Assembly (NCBI RefSeq): GCF_019578655.1
Contig: NC_063258.1
Coordinates: 25,548,802-25,612,801, forward strand
Source: Ricinus communis
Taxonomy: Eukaryota; Streptophyta; Magnoliopsida; Malpighiales; Euphorbiaceae
Length of the DNA stretch: 64,000 nucleotides
Direction: 5' to 3'
Within the stretch, counting starts at the first letter, position 1. Every line of letters begins with the position of its first letter. The translations under genes and the position numbers were made by a program. Below are positions 25,298 to 38,800 of this stretch, one piece after another. The notes under the pieces are model-generated. The model was not told the origin of the DNA. It saw only the letters and a list, made by a program, of their open reading frames with translations, and made no database searches.

Positions 25298-26225
25298 CTA
25301 AGGACCAACAAAGCGAGAAAAGCTAACACCACAGCTATCTTGGAAAGGGATATCCTTAATATCCTCCGGAGGCTTGTCAAACACATGCAAGCCCAAACGA
25401 AGAGCAGCAGCCTTCTTAGCCAAAAAGTCCGCAGAAAAATTTGCCTCCCTGTACATATGAGTGATACGAACTTGCCAGTCTTTCCATAAAAAGTTCTTGA
25501 TCCCCACAGCAAGGGAGGAATGCACACTAGGCAACACGGCCTCATCCTCTATCATCCGACAAACACATTGACTATAGATTTCAACTAAAACCATACGGAC
25601 CCCTCGGCTCCAAGCCAGAGATAAGCCTTGATAGACCCCTCAAAGTTCTGCATCAATAATGGAACACATACCAATATTCATCGCAAATCCCCACTGCCAA
25701 TTCCCACAGCTGTCCCTCAAAAGCCCACCAGCAGTTGCCAACCCCGTTCTAGCCATAAAGCTTCCATCAGTGATTAACTTGTACCACGGCCATGCTGGGG
25801 GACTCCGTCCAACAAGGAATTCAGACTTAGTGATACAAGCTAAATTATCAGTGAATTTCGTATGCAACCTCACGAGTTCATGGGCTCTAATTCTGATATC
25901 CTCAGCTGTCCTCTGAGACTGGCAAATGAAATTACCGAAGACAGCGTGATTTCACCAATACCAGAATCGCCATATAGCAACACCAAACACACAAGCCCAG
26001 TCGATGTCATGCTGAAGACTCCCTCTAATTAGCAAATTAGACAAAACCCAATCTTGTAATTCAGAGCTGAAAAAGATCATCCTTTCAGGAACAGGTACAA
26101 GAACGCACCAAATGGCTTTTGCGTGAATGCAGTCACGAAGAACATGGAGAACGGACTCCTCTTAGCCACATCTCTCACAGCGCGCATCATTCCTAATGTG
26201 CCTTCTCAACAACTCAACTTTAGTC
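25298..26225 (-). mobile_element. LINE 3' fragment: zf-RVT plus RNase H-like domain
   Basis: On the minus strand, about 26,225-25,920 reads as a zf-RVT region (RNDARCERCG, VLHVLRDCIHAKAIW). About 25,873-25,298 reads as a plant non-LTR RNase H (RVT_3) domain with ITDGSFMARTG and GGLLRDSCGNWQWGF. The tail includes HMYREANFSADFLAKKA and ends at a stop at 25,298-25,300. Stops and a frame change interrupt it near 25,625, 25,950 and 26,165. No reverse-transcriptase core or 5' end is present, so this is a 5'-truncated LINE relic. Confidence 0.8.
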
Positions 26226-27842
26226 AAGAGCCTACCTTTCAGAACCAACCATAAAAACATTTTATGTATTTTTTTTAGATAAAGACACAGACATGGTCAC
26301 ATATCGTGACAAAAAATGTACATTCGCCGCTAAAAGTTTCAATTGTCAAGAATTTATTTATCTTTATTCCTATCAGCTATTTTTATTATATTGCTCATGT
26401 TTAATAATATAATTTTAAAATTTAATAATTTTTAGTCTTATTATTTGATCATTAGCTCATTAATTAAAAAGTTATTGATATAATAAGATTGATGTAACAA
26501 TTAAATAATAAAATTAAAAATTATTAAGCTTTAAACTCATATTATTAAATATGGGCAAAATAATAATGATGGCTGATTGGTGAAAATGGCTAAGTTCTTG
26601 TGAATCATAATTTCTTAACGGTGAAATATAATTTTTTAACATAATTTATAACCGCATATCTCTTTTTATTTTTTTTAAGAAAATCATATACTTAAAATTA
26701 TAAACCGGTAAAATTACAAGATATTTTTTGTACTTATTCCTAAAAAAAGCCTTATTGTATAACTTTCTTAGAAACTAATATTTCTGCAAGCTGTATATAA
26801 TAAAAAAGAATGAATGAATTTTGATCTATTATTATTAGGCTTATAAAATAAAAATTCGAAGTCAACTTAGTGATAACCATAGACCCTCAATCAATATTGC
26901 AAATTTCTCTAAGCTTTTTTCTTTCTTTCTTTCTTTCTTTGCTTTGTTTTATAATTTGTTTTGATAGCTTTGCATTGAGCTTCAAACACCAGTAACCTTC
27001 ATCTCGAGTTCAATTAGTTACTGTAGTTCTTTGAGGCCACAGTGTAACGCATGTAAACCAAGCATACTTAACTTGGCAAGTTACATCCAAACCCTTAATT
27101 TTCCTTCCCTGCTCTATTTTTCCTTTCCTTGAATTCTTTTCATGAAATTAACTTTGTGGTTAGTATAATGATTACAGTCATGGTGTGGTTAAGGTATGAA
27201 TATGATTGTTCTTGGTATAATTATATACTTCTATTTATTAGATAAATTTATTAACAAGTTCAGTTTAAGTCTAAATAAATTTAGATAATAATTTTTTTAT
27301 TATTTTTACTGTTTAAATTATTTAATTACTAAATTTAAATTGATTAAATAATTTCATAATTACTAATATACACATTATTATCCATACTTATATAAAATAA
27401 TATATATTTTTTAAATATAAATATATATATATAATATAATTTCTAACTCTCCACACAATATAATATTTTTATTTAACAATGTATTGTAATTCCACATATG
27501 ATCTCATAGTTAGAGCCAGATGATTGTCATCATGAAACAACATCGATCCACATTCCATCCTAATCCATATATTATATATGAGATGGAAACTGATTCTTAA
27601 TGTAAGCATGAAAACGATTGTCAAATTTGGGGGCATTAAAAATTGTACCCACCTCGGGACAAGTATATATGTGCTGGTATAACGAACACAGTTACAAAGC
27701 GATTTAATCCTCTCTCCAGGAAGACAATGTTATGTTGAATATGTGAAAATTACAGCACTGGAATTTACGTTACCATAAGAATTAGAGTGCAACTGTCAGT
27801 ATTTGATGCCATATCACATTACTCAACAGCAACTTCCTGTGA
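26226..27842. other. AT-rich intergenic DNA and VAMP 3' flank
   Basis: No gene seen. Contains a TTTC repeat (about 26,918-26,940) and AT-rich tracts. The last 100-200 bases are probably 3'UTR of the minus-strand VAMP gene. Confidence 0.5.
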
Positions 27843-29022
27843 TTACTTGAAGCAGGAAAGAAGCAAGGGACCTTGACAAACAAATGCGAGCACAATGTAA
27901 ATCAAGACCAGGATCAATACTACTACGGATACAGCCCTGCAAAACAATGAAGGACTTAATTAGGATTAGCCTGTTATTGCTTTCAAAGACCCCATGTGTT
28001 ACTGATCTCTCGGAGGAGACGATTGAGGCCAGAATAGAAACTTAATTATTTTAGTGTCTTAAAGCATGCTTACGTGAGCTTCACATTTCTACACCACAAA
28101 GTATTCCTGAAACGACGGGCCTGCCGCCTAAGGCGAATGGTATTTCCTTGCAGGGTTGAAGTTTTTTCGACGAGTAGTGCTAAGCGATCACCCTTCTCCA
28201 GGACCTTTTCAATGTTATCCATCATCACACTCCGCACCTATGTATCATCATCATCAAGAAGACAGAAAGCGAAAGAAAATTATAATATATGGGGACTTTA
28301 TGCAATATCATGTAACGGGACCAATCTATCAAATCTTACCTGACTCATTTCACCCTTTAAACGGTTTAACCTATCTGCTTCCGGGTCATTTGAGTAATGA
28401 TGCATTTGTTGGCTTAGAATCCTGGAAAAATCATCATTCATTGCATAGGCAGCAGCTGAATGAATAGCACGTCCATAAGTCTTCACAAATCTTTGGTGAA
28501 TATCCTCGAGAAATGCAAATGGGATTCTCCCTGCATCAAATTGTCATCGTAGTTGTTAAAACTAAGAAGTGCAAGTGGCTTCAAGGTGCACCACATTCTC
28601 GAAGTTGTTCACCATTACTAGGCTACTTTTATTAGGATCTAAGCACATGATGCTAATAATAGTGAACAAATTCTTTGGGCCCTGAACAGAATTAAGATAT
28701 AGGCACCCGAACAGACGTAGAAGAATTAAAAATTGATGCTCGTAGCATAAAAATGTGCATACACTGATCATCAATGTTCTGTAAAAACAATTGAAAACTT
28801 ACTTCCAGAGGCATCGTTCGCCATGCAAAGAACGATGAGACCATCAGTTCTTTTGACATGAAAGATGTAACGATCACTAGAATACGAAGCATTGCAATCC
28901 TCATTTCCATCAGGAATCTTGGCTAGTATTTCTCTCGCTATCGCATTTGCATTTGTCTGGGTGGAGCTAAATTCTGCCAACACTACTTGTCCCCTTGCCA
29001 CCATTCCATATAATATCTCCAT
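27843..29022 (-). CDS. VAMP71: Longin R-SNARE, VAMP711/VAMP713-like
   Basis: Four exons on the minus strand (29022-28803, 28530-28340, 28237-28074, 27936-27843) give 222 residues, close to the usual 219-221. The N-terminal longin domain starts MEILYGMVARGQVVLAEF and includes SSDRYIFHVKRTDG and RRIPFAFLEDIHQRF. The R-SNARE motif (about residues 130-185) has the central Arg region VRSVMMDNIEKVLEKGDRL. A single C-terminal membrane anchor (VLILVLIYIVLAFVCQG) is followed by a short tail. Family role: vacuolar/tonoplast membrane fusion with Qa, Qb and Qc SNAREs. The in-frame leader upstream is open for 18 more codons, but homologs start at the MEILYGMV methionine. All junctions are GT-AG and keep phase. 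Which of VAMP711, 712 or 713 it is closest to cannot be decided here. Confidence 0.93.
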
Positions 29023-32000
29023 TTCTGTTGCTTGGCGTGCCAATGGGAAATGGTGGGCGGTGGACACTGTTTGCAACTGAAAATGAATTGAATTGAATTT
29101 GATCTCTTTTTCTTTTTGGTTTAGGGTTTTAATTTAGATGGGATAAATTTAGTAAGTTAAAGTCAGGAGGAAGAGACAGAGTGGAGTTAGGAATATGAAT
29201 CACAAACTGAAATCGTAGCTGGCTAAAAGAGAAAAATTAGAAAAATAAACAACTGCCGTTCAGCGAGTTTGGCGGCTCATTGCTGGCAATGCATTGGCAT
29301 GAAATAAAAGATTGGGCCTACCATGAGAACAGATAGCCTGCCATTTAATTGGGCTGCTGTAAGTTGTTGCGACAATATATTAAGCCCATTTTGTTCCTAG
29401 CTTTGAATTAGAGTGGAATTTATTGTGGAAAACTTCAGAAATGGTTTAACGTATTTTATTTCAGAAATAACTGTCAAATTTTACTACACTGTTAGCAAGT
29501 GCTAACGTGGTAGTTGAAAAAAAATAATTATTCTGTGCCACGTTAAAATCTCTTAACGGTATTATACAATTTAGTCATTATTTACTTATGATCATATTCA
29601 CAAAGTAATCAAATAACAAAAAATAAATCATAAATTTTAAAGTAAAAATATATTAAATTACAAAGTAGTTTAATGAGGTTTTAATGCGAGACTTTCAATA
29701 TAATCTTTTTATTCTAATTCTTACATTAAATATGAAATAATTTGTTTGCACTATATAGAATACGAAATAATTTATTTGCAATATATTCTTACAATCTATA
29801 AATCAGGCCCAAAATAACAAGTTTAGTTTAAATTTTGAGTTCGCCCATAGATATTTATTAATTAATAAATTCAATCATAGTAAATATTTTTAATTTTAGT
29901 CATATGTGATTTAGCGGTTAACTAATAGTAATTTTATATCCATTTTCGCAGAGCATCAAACTAATTGAGGCTAAAGACGTTTTAAATATATAACTATTTG
30001 AGAAAGAAATAAATAAAATAAAATAAAAACAAATTAATCTACTGCAGATAATATATTATACACAAGTGGAACACCCGGTCACAATTTATAGCCTCCAAAT
30101 CTTTTGGTAGAGAGTTGATTTCTTCACAATTCTTATACATTTACTCTTATTTCTTCACCTCACTTCAATTTCAGTGAATATTGATCAAGTGGGTTGCTAA
30201 GAAGCATAAGACTGAAAGTCTTTACTTTGCTTAGGTCTCTAATGCCCATGAGTTTTGAATTACCTTCATCCATGCATAATCCTAATGACTGTTTATTCAA
30301 ATAAAATTTATTTCCTGATTTTAAATAAGAAAATGCTAAGAAATATTAGTATTAAGATTAAGTTATTACAATTAATAAATTGGCAAAAGAATAAAATCCA
30401 TCCCTCTAAACGTGCAATCCATGTGCACCTACATAATGGAATCGTGCCATCTTGATTAGAGCTAGATTCTTTACCATATAGCAGCTTCATCGCCTCAAAC
30501 AAGCAATATGGATATGTACTTTATCTTGTTATTGAGCCCAAACAAATCACAACCACTAGATCGCAATCCACATGGATCTTTAGGTTCCATTCATTTCTCA
30601 GAGAAGATCTCAGCCTTGGATTTTGCTGCCACCATAATCTTTTTGCATGCAGACATTACACACGACAAAACCTAATTAATTTTACCTTCCGTCCTCTCCA
30701 CTGTCGCGTTAAATGCACTCAGCAATTTCGTGGTTAAAACAATTCATGGAGTTGACATGTGGCTTGATCTCATTGATCTTTTCCTATAGAATTTCCACCT
30801 TTGATAAATTTGTTTATTACTCACTTTTTAGAAATATTTGTAATTAAAACAATAAAAAATAAAAGAATTCTTCTTGTTATAATAAGAAAATTAATCGAAG
30901 CCCTATTTGAGATTACTTTTGATAAAAATGCTTGTTAAAAAGTTTAATCCTTATTGACTATTAAAAATTACCTTTAAAGGGTAGTTAAATTAACTTTTAA
31001 TTAAAAGTTAAAAAAAATAAAACTAATTTACTTTTAAAAAATTAGATTTACTTTTCACTTTCTCACTCGATCACAATCGATTGTGAAAAAAATTTAGAGC
31101 GATGATAATAAAAGTTTTAGTTCGAGTTTTTTCTATTTTGTAAAAGATGAATTATTATTATTTTATTAAATATGGAAATATTATTTATGAATGTGTTAAA
31201 AAGAATTTGCATTGTTAAGCTTTAAAAGTACAATTTGCGGATGCGCTGTTAAGGAGAAAGAGATCAATAATTTGTTAATGACAAAAATTGCAAGAGAGAG
31301 AGAGAGAAGGGTGCAATCACATCAAAGTGAGGAAAGCAAGATCACGGATTCACCAAAAAACAAAACAATACAGCCTCTCAAAAACAAAGATAAACCATGA
31401 CCATATGTGCATTCACGGATGGACACATGCAAGGTCAGGAGACCATCCTTTTCCCTTTTCTTTTATTCTTTTTTTTTATTATTTTATTTTTCATTCCTAT
31501 ATACTTAATAAAATTAATATATATTTATTAGTATTAAATAATTAATCACATATCAATTTATTTAATAAGAAAAAACTAGAAACTAATACTAATTCTATTG
31601 CAAAATATTCATAAAATTATTATAAACTCAACGTAAGGCTCAAATCTACGGCCGTATTAATTTTGAGAGCTAAATGAAAGAGACTCGATCAATTAAAATA
31701 TGTTTTAGATGATTCTATAGAAAATATAAATATCTCAAAAATATTTTTAAAAAATTTAAATTTAAATTTTTATAATTTAATAAAAATATGCATCAACTAT
31801 TCTATATTAAAATATAAAATATTCAAAAGAAATGTGATTCGCTTAATGATAACATTAAACGTCTAGAATTGGCAAGTCTTATCCGATAATAATGTCTTTC
31901 TCTCATGAGTAATCTTTTTCAATACTTTCGTTTTCTATTTGCCTTTTGTAAGTTGATCCCTGTATAGCTAGCTAACGACCGATGCCATATTCACATGGTT

Positions 32001-34404
32001 GCCTTGCTGTAATGTTTCTTTGTGCATCCACCCAACACTATTTCTGGGACGTCCTTTCTTTTTATACATTTATACTTTTCAATTATCAATTTTCAGAATA
32101 CACAGAATGGACCCTCTACCAATTATTGCTTTATTATCATTTTGGATTTCTACTTCAGTTTCCACTCTCAAATGTCGGCATCTTGCAATTTTTCTCATCG
32201 CTGCATAGGTTTATAAGTAACAGATGTGTTTTGTCTTAACAACATGTGTAATTTTAAATTTGATCACTTCTATATGAATCAAAAAGATATTAACTAATTA
32301 TAATTAGTACCCCATGCATGTTAGAAAAAGAACTAACGATTAAAACCCCTATATTGACAAAAGACATTGCATAGCATAGGTAGCCCTAAACACAAGCTTA
32401 AAGATAGCAAAAACTCATTTCTATTTGCCTATGATCAATGTCCAGTCATTTTAATAAAGCCATTAGAAATGATAGGGCCCCCTTTTCATGTGACCTATAT
32501 TTCAAAAGCAATCAACTTTTGTGACCCTTTAGACCACTAAATCCAGTACCTTTCTCCAAGACTTCAAAACTAATTGGTGCCGTAGCCTCTCTATTGAAGA
32601 TGTAGTGGCCCCAAATTTGCAGCCATTTTTACTCATGAAAATAGATAAGCATTGAATAATAATAATAAGTCAGAAGGAAAAAGACACAAAGGCCTCCATA
32701 TTGTGATACAGCTTTTATATATAACCTTACAATCTTTGATCCTTTCTTATGGCATTAGCTAGCTAGTCTCATCTGATTATATTATCCCCAAATGTATGGG
32801 AATTTCTTGATAAATTCTCAGTTATGCCAATAAATAAATGAAGAAGGAAACAGAAAAATGTACGTAGCTAGATTCTATAGGTAATTTAAGGATTTTTTAT
32901 TTTTTTTAGTTAGACTTGTTTTAGAAAAAAAAATTAATTGGTAAAGTGATCTAAATTGATAATAGCCAAATGCTTCCTACAACTTTTAAGGAGAAGTATA
33001 AGAAATTACATTCTCATTACACCCTTTTGTATTTTGTATCATGTAATATCCTTTTTTTAATTTAGGGTTCATCCTTTCCATCACTTCATATTTGGTAGTA
33101 GACCAGTCTAATACCGTTCTTAATTAATACGGTATCTCTCTGACTATCATTATTCTATATATATATATAAAAAAAAAAAACTAAACATGTATGAAAATTA
33201 ATAATTTTTACAATAAATTTATAATATGATTAGAACTGGTAAACCACTTGAGAAATGATTTTATTACTGAAAAACTATGTCAGGTTTATAATCATAATAG
33301 CAAACCAACAATTTTAGTTAGTAGATACCATATTGCAACAACCTGAAAATTGCAGAAATTCTAATATTATTTTTCCTTTTGTGTACTTTCTCTTCTTTTC
33401 TTTTTTTTTTCAAAATTCTTTTTTTCTCATACCTCTGTCATGTTTCATGAATTATTAATTTATTATTTTTTTAAAAGTATTTTAGCCGAGGAAGATATAA
33501 TGATAAACTAACAGAGTTTCTGAAACAAAACGAAAAAAAAAAAATAATTACTGAAATTTTCAAAAAAAATAAAACTAATAATCGAGTATTAGAATGTGGA
33601 GTGTACCATTGTCAATTTCAAAATCCTAAAAGAAGAAAAATAATTAAAAAATGCACACCATAATATTGGAATCCAAAGTGCTGAAAGTGATTTTTAATTT
33701 CTATTCCAGTTTTATCTCTTTGGTTGGTAAATCTTGTATTGGTAAATCTTGTCCATGCATAATTCTTCTTCTTTTTCTCTTTTCCTAAAAAAAAAAAAAA
33801 TTAGGGTTTTATTGAGGAAGAGAGAGAATTATACAAGCTGAGCAGATAACTTGGGCTCGGATCTGCTGCTTGTGGTGTAATGATGCCCTGTTCATATGCT
33901 CAACCTAATTGTATAAGCACACACTAATCACAAGAAATCTATTTATTTTATGTAATACTTCTATTTCTATTTAATTAAAGGAAATCATTCACATTGACAT
34001 CAATAATTTCTCAATCTAAGATAAGAAAATAAAATAAAATATATTCCTTGCCCACGTATATATGTTATTCTTCCATATGGATATTAACTTTAATTAATAA
34101 ATGTTAGACATGTTTTTATCATCCAAATTAATTGTTCCTCCTCTATCAAATTATAATACGATGGAACCGACAAATATTAAATTATATTTTTTTTTATAAT
34201 ATAATAATATTTTTATTGATATAAAATGAGAAAGAAGTTGCCAAAATACAAACGCATATAGAGTTTTCTATCTCCCAATTGCAAGAAAATAACAGTTGAA
34301 CTAACAATTCAAAATTAAATTTAGGTACTTGATAAATTATCAAACAATACTAAATCACTTAAAAGCTTAATAAATTTTCTGAGCGATCTAGTTATTTTTT
34401 TTTT
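29023..34404. other. Long gene-poor AT-rich region
   Basis: The first 200 bases are probably the VAMP leader and promoter. The remaining roughly 5 kb shows only short, AT-driven open frames without family features. Notable bits are a hairpin (29491-29506) with a nearby ACGTGG inverted pair, a GA run (31293-31307), and an AT run near 33,155-33,167. I see no RNA gene, and no transposon other than the LINE remnant that follows. Confidence 0.5.
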
Positions 34405-34729
34405 TAATTCTTTTCTTTGCCAGACTGTCAGCAATTGAGTTTGCTTCTTTGAAGATGTGTGATACTGATATAAGAGGCTAAACAAACATTAGCTTCTTAA
34501 TTTGATGCATATATATGATTTCAAGCTCTCCAAGAGGCGATCCAATTAACAACTACATCCGAATCCGATTCAATGCATACATATTTATCAATTAAGAAAT
34601 CTGATTTGCTAGTTAACTCCGCAGCTTTAGGGATTGCAAGTAATTTAGTCTTGTTTGAGTCTTTAAACTCCAACCGAACATGAGAAAAGAGCAAGGAGAA
34701 TTTCATCTGAATTTCTTAGCAATGCCTTC
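34405..34729 (-). mobile_element. LINE RNase H remnant, distal half (split by gypsy)
   Basis: The minus strand encodes the C-terminal part of an RVT_3 RNase H-like domain. It includes LLAIPKAAELTSKSD, IESDSDVVVNWIAS and HIFKEANSIADSLAKK, with stops between the blocks. Its N-terminal half lies beyond the gypsy insertion at 41,804-41,885. The two halves adjoin the same CCTTC duplication, so they were one sequence before insertion. Confidence 0.75.
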
Positions 34730-35839
34730 TGTAACACCCCCATCACATGCTAACCAATAAACATTAGCCAGGAAGCATACAAGCGTCATAGAATATATAC
34801 TACAGGTAGATAGGTCAATATGTAGGTTGTTAAGAATCCAGACACAAGGTTATTAACATATAAACATATGATTATACTTAAACATCATTTAACAAGTATT
34901 ACAAACATCTTCTTATGCCTTATAAGGCATACTTCCATATATATCACATAACTGCATACAAAAATGCATCAGGAGGAGACTTCACAAAACTACAAAATTA
35001 TAGAGGACTCTTTAAACTTTCCATAGACACCAATTAAGCTTAATTTGGACTTATATAACCCATGTTATGCCTAAAATACAGAACATCAAGGTTGCTGGAA
35101 TTTTGACAGTTTTCTATCTTAACATACTTAAACTTAAATCAAGCTTAATCTTTATGCAATCATTCAATACTCTACTAATTCATGATAATCAGCCCTTTAA
35201 TTAATCAATGAGAGCATCAAATGAAGTTTTTCCAATTTGTAATCAAGAACCCTAATGACAAATTAATAACACTCAAGTAACAACTTACCAATTTCAGCTT
35301 TTGGGTTGCTAATATGCTTAAATCCTTTAGCTTTAGCTTGGCTCCTTCAATAGTTGGCAAAATCCTATCTTAATCTTAAGTTTTTCTAGGTATTCCACTC
35401 CTCTCTCTTATTCCAAATTTTGTGTTTTTGGCCATGTACGAATTTTAGAGAAATGAAGAGGTAAAATGAGCTTACTCATGGTTCCAATTTCCAATATTCC
35501 TCTCTTAATGCCACCACCTACTAAACTATTTTTATCATCCTAAATTAATTCTTACTAACCATGTATAGGTACTAACTTTTAATTGTATCTTTTAAGTCCA
35601 ATCTATTTACCCAACCTTCAACTATTGGTTCAATTAAGTCTTAAGGTTTAATACACATAACCCAAGTACTTAATCAACTTATCTAAATTAATAATCTAAT
35701 ATCATGATTCTTATTCTCTACTTATAATTAATATATATATGTTCTCATAAAATAAAAATATCATTGATATACCATCATATGCCCAATGATTAAATGTAAA
35801 TGCACATAACATGGATGATGAGAAAATGCAGGCGTTACA
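34730..35839 (-). repeat. 3' LTR of the gypsy element
   Basis: 1,110 bases, TGTAACACCC...GCGTTACA. It differs from the other LTR by about eight substitutions and two single-base indels (about 1%). A purine tract on the minus strand (about 35,840-35,852) abuts it, which fixes the element's orientation. Confidence 0.93.
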
Positions 35840-38800
35840 ACTCTCCCTTCCTTAAGAAATTTCGTCCCCGAAATTTTAACAACTCACCAACATTACAATG
35901 GAATAAATGCGGATACTTCTGTCTCATATGCTCTTCCACTTCCCAAGTTGCTTCTCTTGGTGAATGATGACTCTACTTAATTTTGACCATAGGAATGTCT
36001 TTCTTTCTCAATTTCTTAACCCTTCGATCAAGAATTTCTATCGGCTCTTCCACATATGTCAACTTTTCTGTGATTTCTATCTCTGGCTCTGGAATGATAT
36101 GACTAGGATCTGATCTATATCGCCTCAACATAGAAACGTGAAAAACATCATGAATAGAAGACAACTCTGTAGGTAATGCTAACCTATAAGCCAATGGTCC
36201 AACTCTTTCAATAATTTCATAAGGTCCTACATACCTCGGACTCAATTTCCCTTGTTTACCAAACCTTAATATTCCTTTCCATGGTGATACCCGCAAGAAA
36301 ACTTTATCACCCACAATATATTTCATTTCCCTTCGATGCAAATCAAAGCATAACTCTTTTATGCATCTGTGCTACTTTCAAGTTCTTTTTAACTATCTCT
36401 ATTTTATCCACTGTTTCTTGTACCAATTCGGACCTTCAAGTCGTCTTAAACCTTCAACATCCCAAAGACATCTTGGACTTCTACATTTCCTCCCATACAA
36501 AGCTTCATAAGGAGCCATACCGATACTAGAATGAAAACTGTTATACGCGAAATTCCATCCGTGGTATGTAATCATCCCGGTTACCCTTGAACTCAAGTGT
36601 GCAAGCCCTCATCATATCTTCTAATGTCCGAATAGTTCTTTCCGATTGCCCATCTGTTTGAGGATGAAAATGCATCTTGAAATGAAGCTTAGTACCATAT
36701 GCTTTCTGCAAACTCTCCCGGAAACGAAGTAAATCCGGGATCCTTATCTAATACAATAGATATAGGCACACCATGCAATCTAACAATCTCGGAAATATAC
36801 AATTCAGCAAGTTTATCGAGTGAATCATTTTGCTTCACAGGGTAAGAAATGAGCACATTTAGTAAGTCGATCAACAATTACCCAAATAGCATCATGCTTG
36901 TTAAATGTACGCTGGCAATCCCATAACAAAATCCATAGTAATCTTATCCCACTTCCACAGGGTATAGATAAAGAATGAAGTTTACCTGCAGGGTGCCTCG
37001 GTGCTCTCCTTTCACTTGGCCGACATGTCAAACACTTACTCACAAATTCGCCACATCCTTCTTCACTGTCACCACCAATAATAAGACTTCAAATTTTTGT
37101 ACATTTTGGTACTTCCAGGATGCATTGCATAAGGTGCATAGTGCGCTTCATGCATGATTTCCTTTCTCAAATTTCCTACATCAGGTACACATACACGATT
37201 TCTATTCAATAACACACCATCATCTTTCAACACAAATTGTGTATTCTTTCCTTCTTGTACTCTACCCTTCATCCTTTGCAAATAAGAATCTTCACACCGT
37301 GCATCTTTAATTTTATCTCCAATCAAAGGCTTTACTTGTAATGTGGCTAACAGGATCATCGTCATAAAGATAAAACTTCACATCCATAGCTCTAAGTGCA
37401 ACTAAATATTCTACATTGTAACAAATCATACTTGAAAAATTTTCCAACGACTTACTACTTAAAGCATCGAAGAACAACATTTGCTTTCCAGGATGATAAT
37501 CAATAGTGCAATCATAATCCTTCGGAAGCTCAATCCATCTTCGTTGTCTCGGATTCAACTCTTTCCTGCGTAGGGATATATTTCAAACTCTTATGATCGG
37601 TAAATATCCGAAATGTCTCCCCGTATAAATAATGTCGCCATATCTTTAATGCATGTACAATACCGCTAATTCAAGATCATGTGTAGGATAATTCAGCTCA
37701 TGAGGTCGCGAATTGTCTTGAAGCATAAGCTATAACCTTCCCATGCTGCATTAAGACACATCCAAGTCCTTGCCTAGAAGCATCGATATACAACATAACC
37801 TCCATTTCGGATGGCAATGCGAGTATCAATGTAGTAGTAAGCCTTTTCTTCAACTCTTGAAAATTTTGATCACATAACTCAATCGGAATGGCACATTCTT
37901 CTTTAACAAAGTCATTAGAGGCTTAGCAATAACTGAAAAATCTTTTACAAATCTTCTATAATAGCCGGTTTAACCCAAGAAAACTTGAACTTGAAACATT
38001 TCTAGAAGCGGTTCCCATTCAATAATTGCTTTAATCTTTGATGAATCTGGTTGCACTCCATGTTTAGAAATAATATGCCCTAAGAATGCAATTTCCTCTA
38101 TCCAAAACTCGCATTTGTTGAATTTTGCATACAACTGTTTTTCCCTCAAAATCTGTAAAACAATTCTCAAGTGTTGTTCATGCTCTTCTAGGCTTCTAGA
38201 GTAAATCAGAATATCATCAATGAACACAATAACAAAGTGATCTAAATATGGCTGGAAAGTCTTGTTCATCAGTGACATAAAAACAGCAGGAGCATTTGTT
38301 AAACCAAATGGCATCACAATAAATTCATAGTGCCCATACCTTGTTCTGAATGCTGTCTTGGCAATAGATTTCTCTTCAACCCGGAGTTGCCAATAACCCG
38401 ATCTTAAATCAATTTTAGAGAACACAGTTGCACCTTTTAACCGATCAAGCAAATCATCAATTCTCGGCAATGGATATTTATTCTTCAACGTAATCCTATT
38501 CAATTGCCTATAATCAATACATAATTGCATACTACCATCCTTTTTCTTCACAAATGTAATCGGTGCTCCCCAAGGTGAAGTACTTGGCCCGATGAAACCT
38601 TTATCAAGTAACTCTTCTAATTGCTTCTTTAATTCTTTCAATTCTAATGGAGCCATTCTGTATGGTGCAATGGAAATAGGTGCGATACCGGGGATGATGT
38701 CAATTTCAAAATCAACCTCTCGATTTGGTGGCAAACCAGTGCAAATCATCTAAGAATATGTTAGGAAATTCTCCGACCACTGGAATGTCTAATACCCCTG

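Noticed and set aside
31982..32239. Three overlapping ATG-started frames on the plus strand
   Set aside because: All are Phe/Leu-rich products of T-rich DNA without family features or splice context.
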